Part shown: in pieces, positions 1 to 8,470 of the stretch
How the letters are laid out: each line of letters begins with the position of its first letter
Position numbering within the stretch: position 1 is the stretch's first letter
NCBI GenBank assembly: GCA_963736175.1
Contig: CAVTNU010000035.1
Coordinates: forward strand, 1 to 64,000
Length of the DNA stretch: 64,000 nucleotides
Reading direction: 5' to 3'
Source of the DNA: Rhodoblastus sp963736175
GTDB lineage: Bacteria; Pseudomonadota; Alphaproteobacteria; Rhizobiales; Beijerinckiaceae
Notes under the pieces: model-generated
Database searches by the model: none
What the model was told of the DNA's origin: nothing
Seen by the model: only the letters and a program-made list of their open reading frames with translations
Program-made: the position numbers and the translations under genes

Positions 1-355
1 AGTCGACCCTTTGCGCGCTCCAGCGGCCGCCGCAATATTCCGTGGGCGACGACCACGGACCGGAGGCGAAATTGCCCTTGACCGCGCCGTTGGCGCGCAA
101 GACTTTTGCGCCCATGGTGAAATGACCGACGAAAACGCCTTCTTCGTCGACATAACCCCAGGGCTCGATATCGCCGCTGTCGATTCCGACAACGCGATTG
201 TTGGCGAGCGTGAGGACGCCTGCCGCCGATTTCTGGCAATTGCCCACCGTCGTCGTCACTTCGACGCGCCAATGGCCGTCGGCGCCGGCGGCGCGCGCCG
301 CAACGCTGGAAATCGCCGTCAGGAAGATGGCGGCCATGAAATAACGAACGCGCAC
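1..355 (-). CDS. Secreted small protein of unknown function, partial at the left edge
   Basis: The minus-strand frame is open from about 355 to the window edge, so the C-terminus is missing; at least 118 residues are present. I chose the GTG at 355 because a strong ribosome site (GGGGGAGAAG, 362-371) lies 6 bases upstream. The next in-frame ATG is at 337. The N-terminus (VRVRYFMAAIFLTAISS, then an AARAAGA-type cleavage region) is a clear signal peptide, so the protein is exported to the periplasm or beyond. The mature part has GHWRVEV, a lone Cys, glycine-spaced beta-rich segments and a CGGRW motif near the edge. This resembles a group of short rhizobial secreted proteins sometimes labelled exoprotein-like. 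No function is known to me and its neighbour, an orphan mutase subunit, gives no clue. Confidence 0.65.
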   Translation of the reverse strand, partial: MRVRYFMAAIFLTAISSVAARAAGADGHWRVEVTTTVGNCQKSAAGVLTLANNRVVGIDSGDIEPWGYVDEEGVFVGHFTMGAKVLRANGAVKGNFASGPWSSPTEYCGGRWSAQRVD

Positions 356-515
356 TGCAATCTTCTCCCCCGAGGCATATCGCGAAAAGCCGAACGGCTT
401 TGTCGACAACAATATGCGGTTAAACAGATGGTTGGATCACGTCGATCGAATCGGTTCAATGCTAACGCGCTCAACCCAAATCGCCAATGTCTTGAAAATC
501 CGTGTGACCGATTGG

Positions 516-530
516 CTTGCACGTGGCAAG
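516..530. repeat. 15-bp inverted repeat in the intergenic region
   Basis: CTTGC-ACGTG-GCAAG: five-base arms around ACGTG. It lies upstream of the partial secreted-protein gene and downstream of mutA, so it may be an operator of the former. No function is assigned. Confidence 0.4.
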
Positions 531-564
531 ACCATTGACAAGCGCGCGAGCCGAATTTCTCAAA

Positions 565-590
565 TTTTTTTTGACCGACGTCAAAAAATT
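565..590. promoter_or_regulatory. AT-rich perfect dyad TTTTTTGAC-CGAC-GTCAAAAAA
   Basis: The nine-base arms at 567-575 and 580-588 match perfectly around CGAC. It sits just past the end of mutA (minus strand) and about 210 bases upstream of the secreted-protein gene. The stem is AT-rich except for its inner GAC/GTC, so it is a weak terminator candidate; a regulator-binding site is equally possible. Confidence 0.4.
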
Positions 591-620
591 GTCACGCGAA
601 TTGCAGCTTGCGAAGCCTCC

Positions 621-2471
621 TCACGCGGCGGCGAGCGCCGCGCGCAACTGCCCGAGCATGTCGCTGCCGGCAAAGATGAAATCCGACACGCCGGCCTCGC
701 GCAATGACGCTTCGAGTTCGCCGGGACGGCCGGCGAGATAAACGACAGCGCCCTGCGTCTTCAGCGTTTTCGCCGCCTCAACCGCCGTTTCGGCATAAAG
801 CGCGTCGGAGGAGCACAGCACCGCAAGCTTGGCGCCGCTGGCCTTGAACGCGCGCGCCAGTTCGGCGGCGTCGGTGAAACCGTCGGCGCCTTGCGCCTCC
901 ACGCCGCCCGCTTCGAAGAAATTCTTGGCGAACGTCGCCCGCGCCGTGAAGGCGGCGACGGGACCGAGATTGGCGAGAAAGATTTTGGCCGGCGCGCCTC
1001 TGGCGGCGGCCGCGTCGGCCGCATCGCGCAAGGCTTCGAACGGCTCGGCGAGACGATGCGGCGCGAGAGCGCCGGGCGCTGAGGCGACAAGCGCGACCGC
1101 GGGAGCGGCGACAAGCACGGAAACCGGCTTTTCATGAATGTCGGGGAATTCGCTGACGCCGGTCAAGGGCTCCTTGCGACGGGCGATGTTCTTCGCCCGC
1201 AGCGCGGCGACGTCGCGCACCTCTTGCTGGAAGGCGCCGGCGGCGAGCGCCTTGGGCAGGCCTCCGCCGGCCTCGATTTTCTGGAACAGCGCCCAGGCGC
1301 GCTGGCAGAGCTCCGACGTCAGCGCTTCGATGGCGCCCGATCCGGCGGCCGGATCGGCGACCTTGGCGAGATTGGATTCCGCCAGGAGCACCAGCTGCGT
1401 GTTGCGGGCGATCCGGCGCGCGAAAGCGTCCGGCAGGCCGATGGCCTGGGTGAACGGCAGCGCGCAGATCGAATCGGCGCCGCCGAGGCCCGCCGAAAAC
1501 ACCGCGACCGTCTCGCGCAGGAGATTCACCCAGGGATCGCGCCGGCTCATCATGCGCCAGGCGGTCTCCGCGTGCACACGGATCGGTTCGACCGTCAAGC
1601 CGCAGGCCGCCTCCGCCTGCGCCCATAACTGGCGGAGGGCGCGGAATTTGGCCAGGGTCAGGAATTGATCGGCGTCCGCGGCGAGGCGGAAATCGATTAG
1701 CTTGCGCGCGGCGTCAAGATCGAGGCCCGCGCCGTCCAGCGCGCGCAGATAGGCGACGGCGGCGGCGAGCGCGAACGCCAACTCCTGCGCCTGCGAACCG
1801 CCGGCGGCGTGGACGAGACGCGCGTCGGCGCTGAACACGCCGCCCTTCAACCCGCGCCCCGCCGCCGTTTTGGCGAAGGCGGTAAATTGCGGCGCGCCGG
1901 CGCTCCAATCGGCGTTCTGGCCGCTCATCGCCGCCTGACCGAGAGGATCGAGGCCAAAGGAGATGTCGAGCCCGGCGGGATCGTATTGGCGCTTTTCGAT
2001 CAGCCTCATAAGGGCTTCGGCCACGGCCACGCTCCGCGCCGCGTTGTCGACGACAAGACGCAGGCCGGCGTCGAGATGAACGCCCTCGAGCGCGCCCTCA
2101 AGCGCGTCCGGTTCGCTCAAGCCGAATCCATAGCCGCCCGCCGAGCCGGCGAAAACCACATGCAGACCGTCCGCGCCGTTTTCGAGATCGATCAACGCCA
2201 GCGCGTTGGCCGCCTTGGGATCGGGATGATCGAGCCGCGCCGTCACCTTCCAAGCGCCCGCGGCGTCAGACGCGCCCGCGGCGCGCAGGGCGCGCGGAGC
2301 GGGGCCGCCGCGCGGATAAAGCGGCGCGATTTCAACGCCGTCATAAGTCTTGGCGATCAGCTTTTCGAACGACGCGCCCTTGAGCGCGCCGTCTACCAAC
2401 TTGCGCCATTGCTCTTGCGAGGCCTGGGGAAAACCATCAACGAAAGGCGCGGTCTGGTCGGTCGCGGCCAT
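621..2471 (-). CDS. mutA: Methylmalonyl-CoA mutase small (beta) subunit
   Basis: 616 residues, a normal length for the MutA chain. Methylmalonyl-CoA mutase interconverts methylmalonyl-CoA and succinyl-CoA using adenosylcobalamin in the large chain; the small chain is structural and does not bind the cofactor. The start at 2471 has AGGAG 4-8 bases upstream (CAGGAGACAGTC-ATG) and gives MAATDQTAPF; upstream codons in the same frame are low-complexity and were rejected. The family-typical N-terminal segment (WRKLVDGALKGASFEKL, YDGVEIAPLY) and TIM-barrel segments (DPAAGSGAIEALT) are present. The C-terminal Rossmann-like domain has no DxHxxG cobalamin motif, as expected for this chain. mutB usually follows directly, but here the next minus-strand gene is an unrelated secreted protein, so the partner must be elsewhere. 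Confidence 0.9.
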   Translation of the reverse strand: MAATDQTAPFVDGFPQASQEQWRKLVDGALKGASFEKLIAKTYDGVEIAPLYPRGGPAPRALRAAGASDAAGAWKVTARLDHPDPKAANALALIDLENGADGLHVVFAGSAGGYGFGLSEPDALEGALEGVHLDAGLRLVVDNAARSVAVAEALMRLIEKRQYDPAGLDISFGLDPLGQAAMSGQNADWSAGAPQFTAFAKTAAGRGLKGGVFSADARLVHAAGGSQAQELAFALAAAVAYLRALDGAGLDLDAARKLIDFRLAADADQFLTLAKFRALRQLWAQAEAACGLTVEPIRVHAETAWRMMSRRDPWVNLLRETVAVFSAGLGGADSICALPFTQAIGLPDAFARRIARNTQLVLLAESNLAKVADPAAGSGAIEALTSELCQRAWALFQKIEAGGGLPKALAAGAFQQEVRDVAALRAKNIARRKEPLTGVSEFPDIHEKPVSVLVAAPAVALVASAPGALAPHRLAEPFEALRDAADAAAARGAPAKIFLANLGPVAAFTARATFAKNFFEAGGVEAQGADGFTDAAELARAFKASGAKLAVLCSSDALYAETAVEAAKTLKTQGAVVYLAGRPGELEASLREAGVSDFIFAGSDMLGQLRAALAAA

Positions 2472-2745
2472 GACTGTCTCCTGAAAACGAATTTGCGCCC
2501 TTTTGCCATTTCGCGCGGCGTAAGGCCACATATCCTTCGTGGGATGGCGCGAGACCGGGCGCCGGCCACGTTTGCCGATGAAATATTCATCGACGGAGGC
2601 CCGCCTGAGAGACGACCGTGCAGCCCCCAAGAACACAGCGCAAAACTGCATAAATAAGCGGCGCCCTGCGCGCAACGAGAGCAACGCGCATCAATCGCAG
2701 CCTGATTCATTAAACAATTTGTAAGGATTCAGCCAAATCCGACTT

Positions 2746-2761
2746 TGGCACGGTCCTTGTT
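2746..2761 (+). promoter_or_regulatory. Sigma-54 (-24/-12) promoter of glnK-amtB
   Basis: TTGGCACGGTCCTTGT matches the RpoN consensus TGGCACG-N4-TTGC: GG at 2747-2748, then exactly ten bases, then GT (consensus GC) at 2759-2760. It lies about 80 bases before glnK, fitting NtrC/RpoN control of nitrogen-scavenging genes. Confidence 0.8.
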
Positions 2762-2841
2762 TAGGTATGGGCGGCCAGGGTCCTGCCCTGCGGCCTGATC
2801 CTTTGCGGATGGTTGTTCCACCGCGGCAATCGGGGGGCGAA

Positions 2842-3180
2842 ATGAAAAATATTGTAGCGATTATCAAGCCGTTCAAGTTGGACGAGGTGCGCGAGGCGCT
2901 CACCGGCGTCGGCGTGCACGGCCTGACCGTGACCGAAGTCAAAGGTTACGGCCGACAGAAGGGCCACACGGAAATCTATCGCGGCGCCGAATATACGGTG
3001 AACTTCCTGCCGAAATTGAAGCTGGAAATCGCCGTCGCCGCCGATCTCGTCGACAAGGCGATCGACGCCATCGTTTCCGTCGCCAAGACCGGCCAGATCG
3101 GCGACGGCAAGATTTTCGTCAGCCCGCTCGATCAGGCGATCCGCATTCGCACCGGCGAGCGCGATTCGGACGCCTTGTGA
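2842..3180 (+). CDS. glnK: P-II nitrogen regulatory protein
   Basis: 112 residues, exactly the P-II family length when started at the ATG at 2842 (GGGGGG purine tract just upstream). P-II trimers sense ATP/ADP, 2-oxoglutarate and glutamine, and the GlnK type docks on AmtB to block ammonium uptake when nitrogen is plentiful. Visible hallmarks: N-terminus MKNIVAIIKPFKLDEV, the T-loop with Tyr51 in EIYRGAEY (the uridylylation site), and the C-terminal GDGKIFV and IRTGE segments around the nucleotide site. amtB begins 35 bases downstream, the standard glnK-amtB pair, and a sigma-54 promoter stands upstream. I call it glnK rather than glnB because of the amtB linkage. Confidence 0.95.
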   Translation: MKNIVAIIKPFKLDEVREALTGVGVHGLTVTEVKGYGRQKGHTEIYRGAEYTVNFLPKLKLEIAVAADLVDKAIDAIVSVAKTGQIGDGKIFVSPLDQAIRIRTGERDSDAL

Positions 3181-3215
3181 GCCAACCTTTCCCTTTCGTC
3201 AGGAGTTGACCGACT

Positions 3216-4703
3216 ATGAACCTCATTCCCTCCCGCAAGACCGCCGCTTTGGCGCTGGGTCTTGGCCTTGCCGGACTGGCCGTTTGCGCCGGCGCCGCGC
3301 TGGCCGACACCGCGCCGGCCGCCCCCGTGCCCAACAAGGGCGACACTGCCTGGATGCTCATCTCCAGCGCCCTCGTTCTGATGATGTCGATCCCCGGCCT
3401 CGCCCTGTTCTACGGCGGTCTGGTGCGCACCAAGAACATGCTGTCGGTTCTCACCCAGGTCTTCGCCATCGTGTCGCTGGTCGGCGTCGTTTGGGCGCTC
3501 TACGGCTATTCGGAAACCTTCACCAACGGCGGCGCGCTGAACGATTTCGTCGGCGGCTTCTCCAAGGCCTTCCTGAGCGGCGTTGACGCCAACGCCACCG
3601 CGCCGACCTTCTCCAACGGCGTCGTCATTCCGGAACTGGCCTATATGGTGTTCCAGATGACCTTCGCCATGATCACCCCGGCGCTGATCGTCGGCGCCTT
3701 CGCCGAACGCATCAAGTTCTCGGCGGTGATGCTGTTCGTGCTGTTGTGGGTGACGGTGATCTATTTCCCGATCGCCCACATGGTCTGGTACTGGTCCGGC
3801 CCGGACGCGATCGGCGACGCCGCCAAGGCGCTGGCCGCGGCTTCCGGCGACGCCGCCAAGGCGGCGGCGCAGGCCAAACTCGACGCGGTCAACCTCGACG
3901 CCGGCAAGGTGTTCCAGTGGGGCGCGCTCGACTTCGCCGGCGGCACGGTCGTCCACATCAACGCTGGTATCGCGGGCCTGGTCGGCGCGCTGATGATCGG
4001 CAAGCGCATCGGCTACGGCAAGGAAGTGCTGGCGCCCCATTCGCTGACCATGAGCATGATCGGCGCCTCGCTGCTGTGGGTCGGCTGGTTCGGCTTTAAC
4101 GCCGGCTCCAACCTTGAGGCCAACGGCACGACGGCTCTGGCCTTCGTCAACACCATGCTCGCCACCGCCGGCGCGGCGCTGTCCTGGCTGCTGGTGGAAT
4201 GGGCGGTCAAAGGCAAGCCCTCGCTGCTCGGCATGATCTCCGGCGCGGTCGCCGGCCTCGTCGCCGTCACCCCCGCCTCCGGCTACGCCGGCCCGATGGG
4301 TTCGCTGGTTCTCGGCCTCATCGTCTCGCCGCTCTGCCTGTTCTTCGTCTCGACGGTGAAGAGCAAGTTCGGCTATGACGACGCGCTCGACGTGTTCGGC
4401 GTCCACTGCATCGGCGGCATAACCGGCGCCATCGGCACCGGCATCCTCGTCGCCCCCTATCTCGGCGGCGTCGGCCTCACCGACTACACCAACATCACCG
4501 GCAATAACGCCGGAACCTACGACATGCTCGCCCAGGTGATCGTCCAGGCCAAGGCGGTCGGCGCCACCCTGGTGTGGTCCGGCGTCGGCTCGGCCATCCT
4601 GTACAAGCTCGTCGACCTGATCGTCGGACTGCGTCCCACGGCCGATCAGGAGCGCGAAGGCCTCGACATCGCCGATCACGGCGAGCGCGCCTACAACTAC
4701 TGA
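3216..4703 (+). CDS. amtB: Ammonium transporter
   Basis: 495 residues. It is an inner-membrane trimeric ammonium channel, the partner of the GlnK protein encoded 35 bases upstream. A ribosome site (AGGAG) precedes the ATG at 3216. The N-terminus is a cleavable-type signal peptide ending near ALADTAPA, as in other AmtB proteins. Family landmarks follow: GLALFYGGLVRTKNML after the first helix, the cytoplasm-proximal AFAERIKFS, the FAGGTVVHINAG segment with the first pore His, and the DVFGVHCIGGITGAIGTG segment with the second. An alanine-rich insertion (about residues 200-228) lengthens a periplasmic loop. A strong terminator follows the gene, so glnK-amtB looks like a closed two-gene operon. 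Confidence 0.96.
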   Translation: MNLIPSRKTAALALGLGLAGLAVCAGAALADTAPAAPVPNKGDTAWMLISSALVLMMSIPGLALFYGGLVRTKNMLSVLTQVFAIVSLVGVVWALYGYSETFTNGGALNDFVGGFSKAFLSGVDANATAPTFSNGVVIPELAYMVFQMTFAMITPALIVGAFAERIKFSAVMLFVLLWVTVIYFPIAHMVWYWSGPDAIGDAAKALAAASGDAAKAAAQAKLDAVNLDAGKVFQWGALDFAGGTVVHINAGIAGLVGALMIGKRIGYGKEVLAPHSLTMSMIGASLLWVGWFGFNAGSNLEANGTTALAFVNTMLATAGAALSWLLVEWAVKGKPSLLGMISGAVAGLVAVTPASGYAGPMGSLVLGLIVSPLCLFFVSTVKSKFGYDDALDVFGVHCIGGITGAIGTGILVAPYLGGVGLTDYTNITGNNAGTYDMLAQVIVQAKAVGATLVWSGVGSAILYKLVDLIVGLRPTADQEREGLDIADHGERAYNY

Positions 4704-4773
4704 GACCCCTCGCGGCGGCGCTTGCGCGCCGCCGCTGTCCTGCGCCCGCCTTCCGGCCGGCCTTTCCCCAAAC

Positions 4774-4806
4774 AAAACGGCGCGGCCCCGAAGCCGCGCC
4801 GTTTTT
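4774..4806 (+). terminator. Intrinsic terminator after amtB
   Basis: Perfect stem CGGCGCGGC / GCCGCGCCG (4778-4786 with 4793-4801), loop CCCGAA, followed by TTTTT and preceded by a complementary A run. Confidence 0.9.
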
Positions 4807-5113
4807 CGTTCTCCCGCGCCAACCCAATCGCCAAGACAAAGCCCTCAAGGCTCCAAAGGCGAATCGGGTCGCGCAAAAGCGGCGAGGCGAGCGCATAGCG
4901 AAAGGCTGTCTGGCGCGATTGGCGCGGCTTTCGCCCTGACGCACGTCAGAATAACCCGCCGCGACATGTCACATATTTGCGACACTTGCGCAGGAAGTGT
5001 GACGGGAACGAAAAATTGCACAATGCTTGGGCATTTGCCTAAGTCTTATCCTTGAGTTGATAGAACCTTTCGGGCCAATTTGCTGCATCGAGTTTGCATA
5101 TTGGAGCAAGTCA
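4807..5113. other. Intergenic region upstream of the TorF-type porin gene
   Basis: No convincing gene. A GG-N10-GC arrangement at 5072-5086 (GGGCCAATTTGCTGCA) has correct -24/-12 spacing but poor flanking match, so it is only a weak sigma-54 candidate. GGAG at 5103-5106 is the ribosome site of the next gene. Confidence 0.5.
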
Positions 5114-6075
5114 ATGAAGTTTACCTCCCTCGCCGCGATCGCCGCCGCGATGGCCGTTTCCGCCGGTACGGCGGTCGCCGCCGACCTCCCGAGCACCAAG
5201 GCTCCCGCCGCCGCGCCCGTCGCCAGCCCCTGGGATTATGATATCGGCGCCGGCCTCACCAGCGATTACATGTTCCGCGGCATCACCCAGTCCGCGCACG
5301 GCCCGAGCGTCGCGGCGCATGGCGAGCTGCGTTACAACGCCAACGACACTTGGCAGCTCTATATCGGCACGTCCGGCGAGAGCATCAATTTCAATGCGGA
5401 TTCGAGTTCGCTGCGCGCTGCGGGCGGCAATACCCTCCTCGGATTCAGCTGGGGCAATCCCTCGATGGAGTGGGACGGCGACGCCGGCGTGCGCGGCACG
5501 TTCGGCAAGTTTAGCGTCGACGTCGGCGGAATCGTCTACGGCTATCCCAACACGCCCGCGACCTATTGGCCGCGCACCTATACCTGGGAAGAAGGCTACA
5601 TCAAGCCGAGCTACAACGTCACCGATTCGCTGACCATCGGCGCCAACTTCTCCGCCACGCCGAGCTACGCCAATTCCGGCGCCCCGCTGAATATTTGGAA
5701 GGCAACTTCAAGTGGACGTTGCCCGACAATCTTTCGGCTTTCGCGATTTCCGGCGCCTTCGGCCGTCAGTTCTTCAGCGGCAAGACCGACTCGATCATCT
5801 ATACGGGCGGCTTTGGCGCTGCCAACGTGGGCTTCACGCCCGGCCAATATCCGAGCTATGACACCTGGAACGTCGGTCTGGGCTACACTTGGAAGTTCGC
5901 CACTCTCGATCTTCGTTATTGGGGCACCGACCTGTCGCGGGCCGCGGCGGCTCAGCTCTGGGGCGCCGGCGGTTACGATCTGCCGTCGAACGGCGCGCAG
6001 AACCGCTCGAGCTTCGGCGACCAGCGCTTCGTCGCCACCCTGTCGTTCGACCTGACCTCCAAGGATCTGAAATGA
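5114..6075 (+). CDS. TorF-family putative outer-membrane porin, frameshifted
   Basis: About 320 residues once one base is restored. The ATG at 5114 has GGAG 7 bases upstream and opens a signal peptide (MKFTSLAAIAAAMAVSAGTA, cut near VAADLPS). The mature N-terminus contains DYMFRGITQS and PSVAAHGEL, landmarks of the TorF/Gcw_chp family of predicted beta-barrel proteins; alternating aromatic strands continue to the C-terminus. The frame breaks in the C4 run at 5682-5685: before it the sequence reads SGAPLN, and after a +1 correction it reads AEYLEGNFKWTLPDNL and continues to the stop at 6073-6075. Both halves are clearly the same protein. It stands between amtB and glnA, suggesting a nitrogen-linked outer-membrane channel, which is inference. 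The break may be a sequencing error. Confidence 0.8.
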
Positions 6076-6123
6076 TCTGATTGCCGCCGGCCGCGCGTCG
6101 GCGACAATTTTTGAACCTTAAAG

Positions 6124-6158
6124 AAAACGCGCCCGCATCAAACCGGGCGCGTTTTTTT
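6124..6158 (+). terminator. Intrinsic terminator after the TorF-type porin
   Basis: Stem AAAACGCGCCCG / CGGGCGCGTTTT (6124-6135 with 6144-6155) with an 8-base loop and a run of seven T. Confidence 0.9.
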
Positions 6159-6553
6159 GCGTCGTTCCGGGTTACGGGCCGGCGACCGCCCGGCCCACGA
6201 AGAACGGGCGGCAAACGAGCGCGGACGTAAACACCGCCGCCCGACAGAATGAGCGAATATCCGAACAGGACCTGCTCAAACGCTTGCCTGGAATGCCGCT
6301 GTTATATGCAGTCTGCGAATATATTGCGCAGCACCAGGCGGGCTAAGCCAAACATTCAGGGGGCCATCGCGCGCAACGGGTCGTTGTCTTTCCGCGAACG
6401 AACAATCCTCCAGAACACGGACTGTCGCCTCGAATACAGCGTCTTTCCGGAATTTTGAGCCATTTTCGACTCTTACGAACGCCGAAAGACGCCAGGCGAA
6501 ACGCGCCCGGCCGTTCCCCCATCAGGCCGAAATCGAACGCGGCGCGGCCATCG
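6159..6553. other. Long non-coding stretch before the glnA promoter
   Basis: Only short frames with no recognisable protein or good ribosome site lie here, and no glnB precedes glnA, which is unusual for an alphaproteobacterium. The stretch may hold activator (NtrC-type) sites for the sigma-54 promoter just downstream, but I see no clear NtrC dyad. Confidence 0.4.
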
Positions 6554-6569
6554 TGGCAAGGCTTTTGCT
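6554..6569 (+). promoter_or_regulatory. Sigma-54 (-24/-12) promoter of glnA
   Basis: TGGCAAGGCTTTTGCT: GG at 6555-6556, ten bases, GC at 6567-6568, closely matching TGGCACG-N4-TTGCW. Transcription would start near 6580, leaving a leader of roughly 110 bases before the glnA ATG. Confidence 0.82.
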
Positions 6570-6690
6570 TGCTTTTCCGCGCGGTTGGATATGCGTCGAC
6601 GCCGGAGTTCGGATGTCGGCGTCTGTTTGATCTGCCCCATCCGAACTTTCCGACCCCAAATTCGAATTAGCCAACAACGAGAGGCGTGAA

Positions 6691-8101
6691 ATGAGCACTG
6701 CCGCCGAAGTCCTGAAGAAAATCAAGGACGAAGACATTAAATACGTCGATCTGCGCTTCACCGACCCGCGCGGCAAGTGGCAGCACGTGACCTTCGATAT
6801 CGCGCTCGTCGATGAGGAAATGTTCTCCGAAGGCATGATGTTCGACGGCTCCTCGATCGCCGGCTGGAAGGCGATCAACGAATCCGACATGAAACTAATG
6901 CCCGATCCGTCCACGGCTGCTTTGGACCCCTTCTTCGCCGCGTCGACCCTTTCGATCGTCTGCGACGTGCTCGAACCGATGACCGGCGAGCCCTACAACC
7001 GCGACCCGCGCGGCATCGCCAAGAAGGCCGAAGCCTTCCTCAAATCCTCCGGTATCGGCGACACCGCCTATTTCGGTCCGGAAGCCGAATTCTTCGTCTT
7101 CGACGACGTCCGTTTCAAGGCCGATCCTTATAATACCGGCTTCGTCCTCGATTCGATCGAGTTGCCGACCAACCAGGACACGCCCTACGAAGGCGGCAAC
7201 CTCGGCCACCGCGTGCGCACCAAGGGCGGCTATTTCCCGGTTCCTCCGGTCGAACTCGGCGCAGGACATGCGCGGCGAGATGCTCGCGGCCATGGCGGCC
7301 ATGGGCGTCAAGGTCGAAAAGCACCATCACGAAGTCGCCTCGGCGCAGCACGAACTCGGCATGAAGTTCGGCACGCTGACCACGATGGCCGACCATCTCC
7401 AAATCTACAAATACGCCATCCATCAGGTCGCGCAGAGCTACGGCAAGACCGCGACCTTCATGCCGAAGCCGATCTACGGCGACAACGGCTCGGGCATGCA
7501 CGTGCACCAGTCGATCTGGAAAGCCGGCAAGCCGGTGATGGCCGGCAATAAATACGCCGACCTCAGCCAGGAATGCCTCTACTACATCGGCGGCATCATC
7601 AAGCACGCCAAGGCGCTGAACGCTTTCACCAATCCCTCGACGAACTCGTACAAGCGTCTCGTCCCGGGCTTTGAAGCGCCGGTTCTGCTCGCCTATTCGG
7701 CGCGCAACCGTTCGGCCTCCTGCCGTATTCCGTGGACCAACAACCCGAAGGCCAAGCGCGTCGAGGTCCGTTTCCCCGATCCGACGGCGAACCCCTATCT
7801 CGCCTTCTCGGCCATGCTGATGGCCGGCCTTGACGGCATCGTCAACAAGATCGATCCGGGCGCGGCCATGGACAAGGATCTTTACGACTTGCCGCCGAAG
7901 GAGCTGAAGAAGATCCCGACGGTCTGCGGCAGCTTGCGCGACGCCCTCGCCAATCTCGACAAGGACCGCGCCTTCCTCAAGGCCGGCGACGTGTTCAACG
8001 ACGACTTCATCGACGCCTATATCGATCTGAAGATGCAGGACGTCTACCGCATGGAAATGACGCCGCATCCGGTCGAATTCGACATGTACTATTCTTACTG
8101 A
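6691..8101 (+). CDS. glnA: Glutamine synthetase type I, with a one-base frameshift
   Basis: Makes glutamine from glutamate, ammonia and ATP; the cytoplasmic dodecamer is the main entry point of ammonium. The ATG at 6691 is preceded by AGAGGCG. The first half ends in PVPPVEL and the second resumes with AQDMRGEMLAAM in another frame. Removing one A from the GAAC at 7252-7255 restores PVDSAQDMRG and a 469-residue protein, exactly the GlnA length. Visible landmarks: MFDGSSIAGWKAI, FGPEAEFFVFDD, the GDNGSGMHVHQSIWK ammonium/metal region, NRSASCRIPW, and the adenylylation tyrosine in DLYDLPPKE, so the enzyme is of the GlnE-controlled GSI-beta type. It has its own sigma-54 promoter and a strong terminator, so it is a single-gene unit. 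Confidence 0.93.
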
Positions 8102-8128
8102 TTCCGCCTTTTGACGGAATAAAATGAG

Positions 8129-8164
8129 CCGGCGCGCCGCTTCAAAGCGGCCGCCGGTTTTTTT
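8129..8164 (+). terminator. Intrinsic terminator after glnA
   Basis: Stem CCGGCGCGCCGCT / AGCGGCCGCCGG with one bulged base, a TCAA loop and seven T. A smaller ATTCCG/CGGAAT hairpin (8101-8120) sits directly at the stop codon. Confidence 0.88.
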
Positions 8165-8470
8165 GCGTTCTCGCCCTGAACGCGTTTGTCATTCGGTTGT
8201 CATCTTCGCAGGATCGATGAAGATCTGACGCTAATTTTTCGAGTTTCCCGGCCATAACCACGCATAACGGGCCCCTCCCCGCGGCGATTTCGACGTGATG
8301 CGAAAGCCACGGCGGAAAGAAAAGCGTTAATTGGCGCGCCATTCCGATTGCATCTGGCCTTCGAACCGTGAGATTGGCCATCCGGGGCGGTGGAAGGCAG
8401 AAACACGTCGGCGCATGGCGGGCGCGTCCGTTCGGGCGATTTGTCGTGCTCCGTTGAACGCAGGTTGATG
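8165..8470 (+). other. Intergenic region before the efflux operon
   Basis: About 300 bases without a supportable gene. It must hold the promoter of the three-gene RND efflux operon, but I see no clear -35/-10 pair, metal-regulator dyad or regulator gene nearby. Confidence 0.4.

Noticed and set aside
11..538. Plus-strand 175-codon frame at the left edge
   Set aside because: It is the antisense shadow of the secreted-protein gene and its promoter region, Arg-rich and without a ribosome site.
3132..4775. 547-codon minus-strand frame opposite amtB
   Set aside because: Low-complexity Asp/Gly/Arg-rich antisense shadow of amtB, common in GC-rich genes.
5072..5086. GG-N10-GC as a sigma-54 promoter for the TorF-type porin
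   Set aside because: Spacing fits but the flanking bases match the consensus poorly, so I do not annotate it as a promoter.
6249..6670. Two short frames upstream of glnA as genes (possible glnB)
   Set aside because: Neither resembles P-II, and the second overlaps the glnA sigma-54 promoter.
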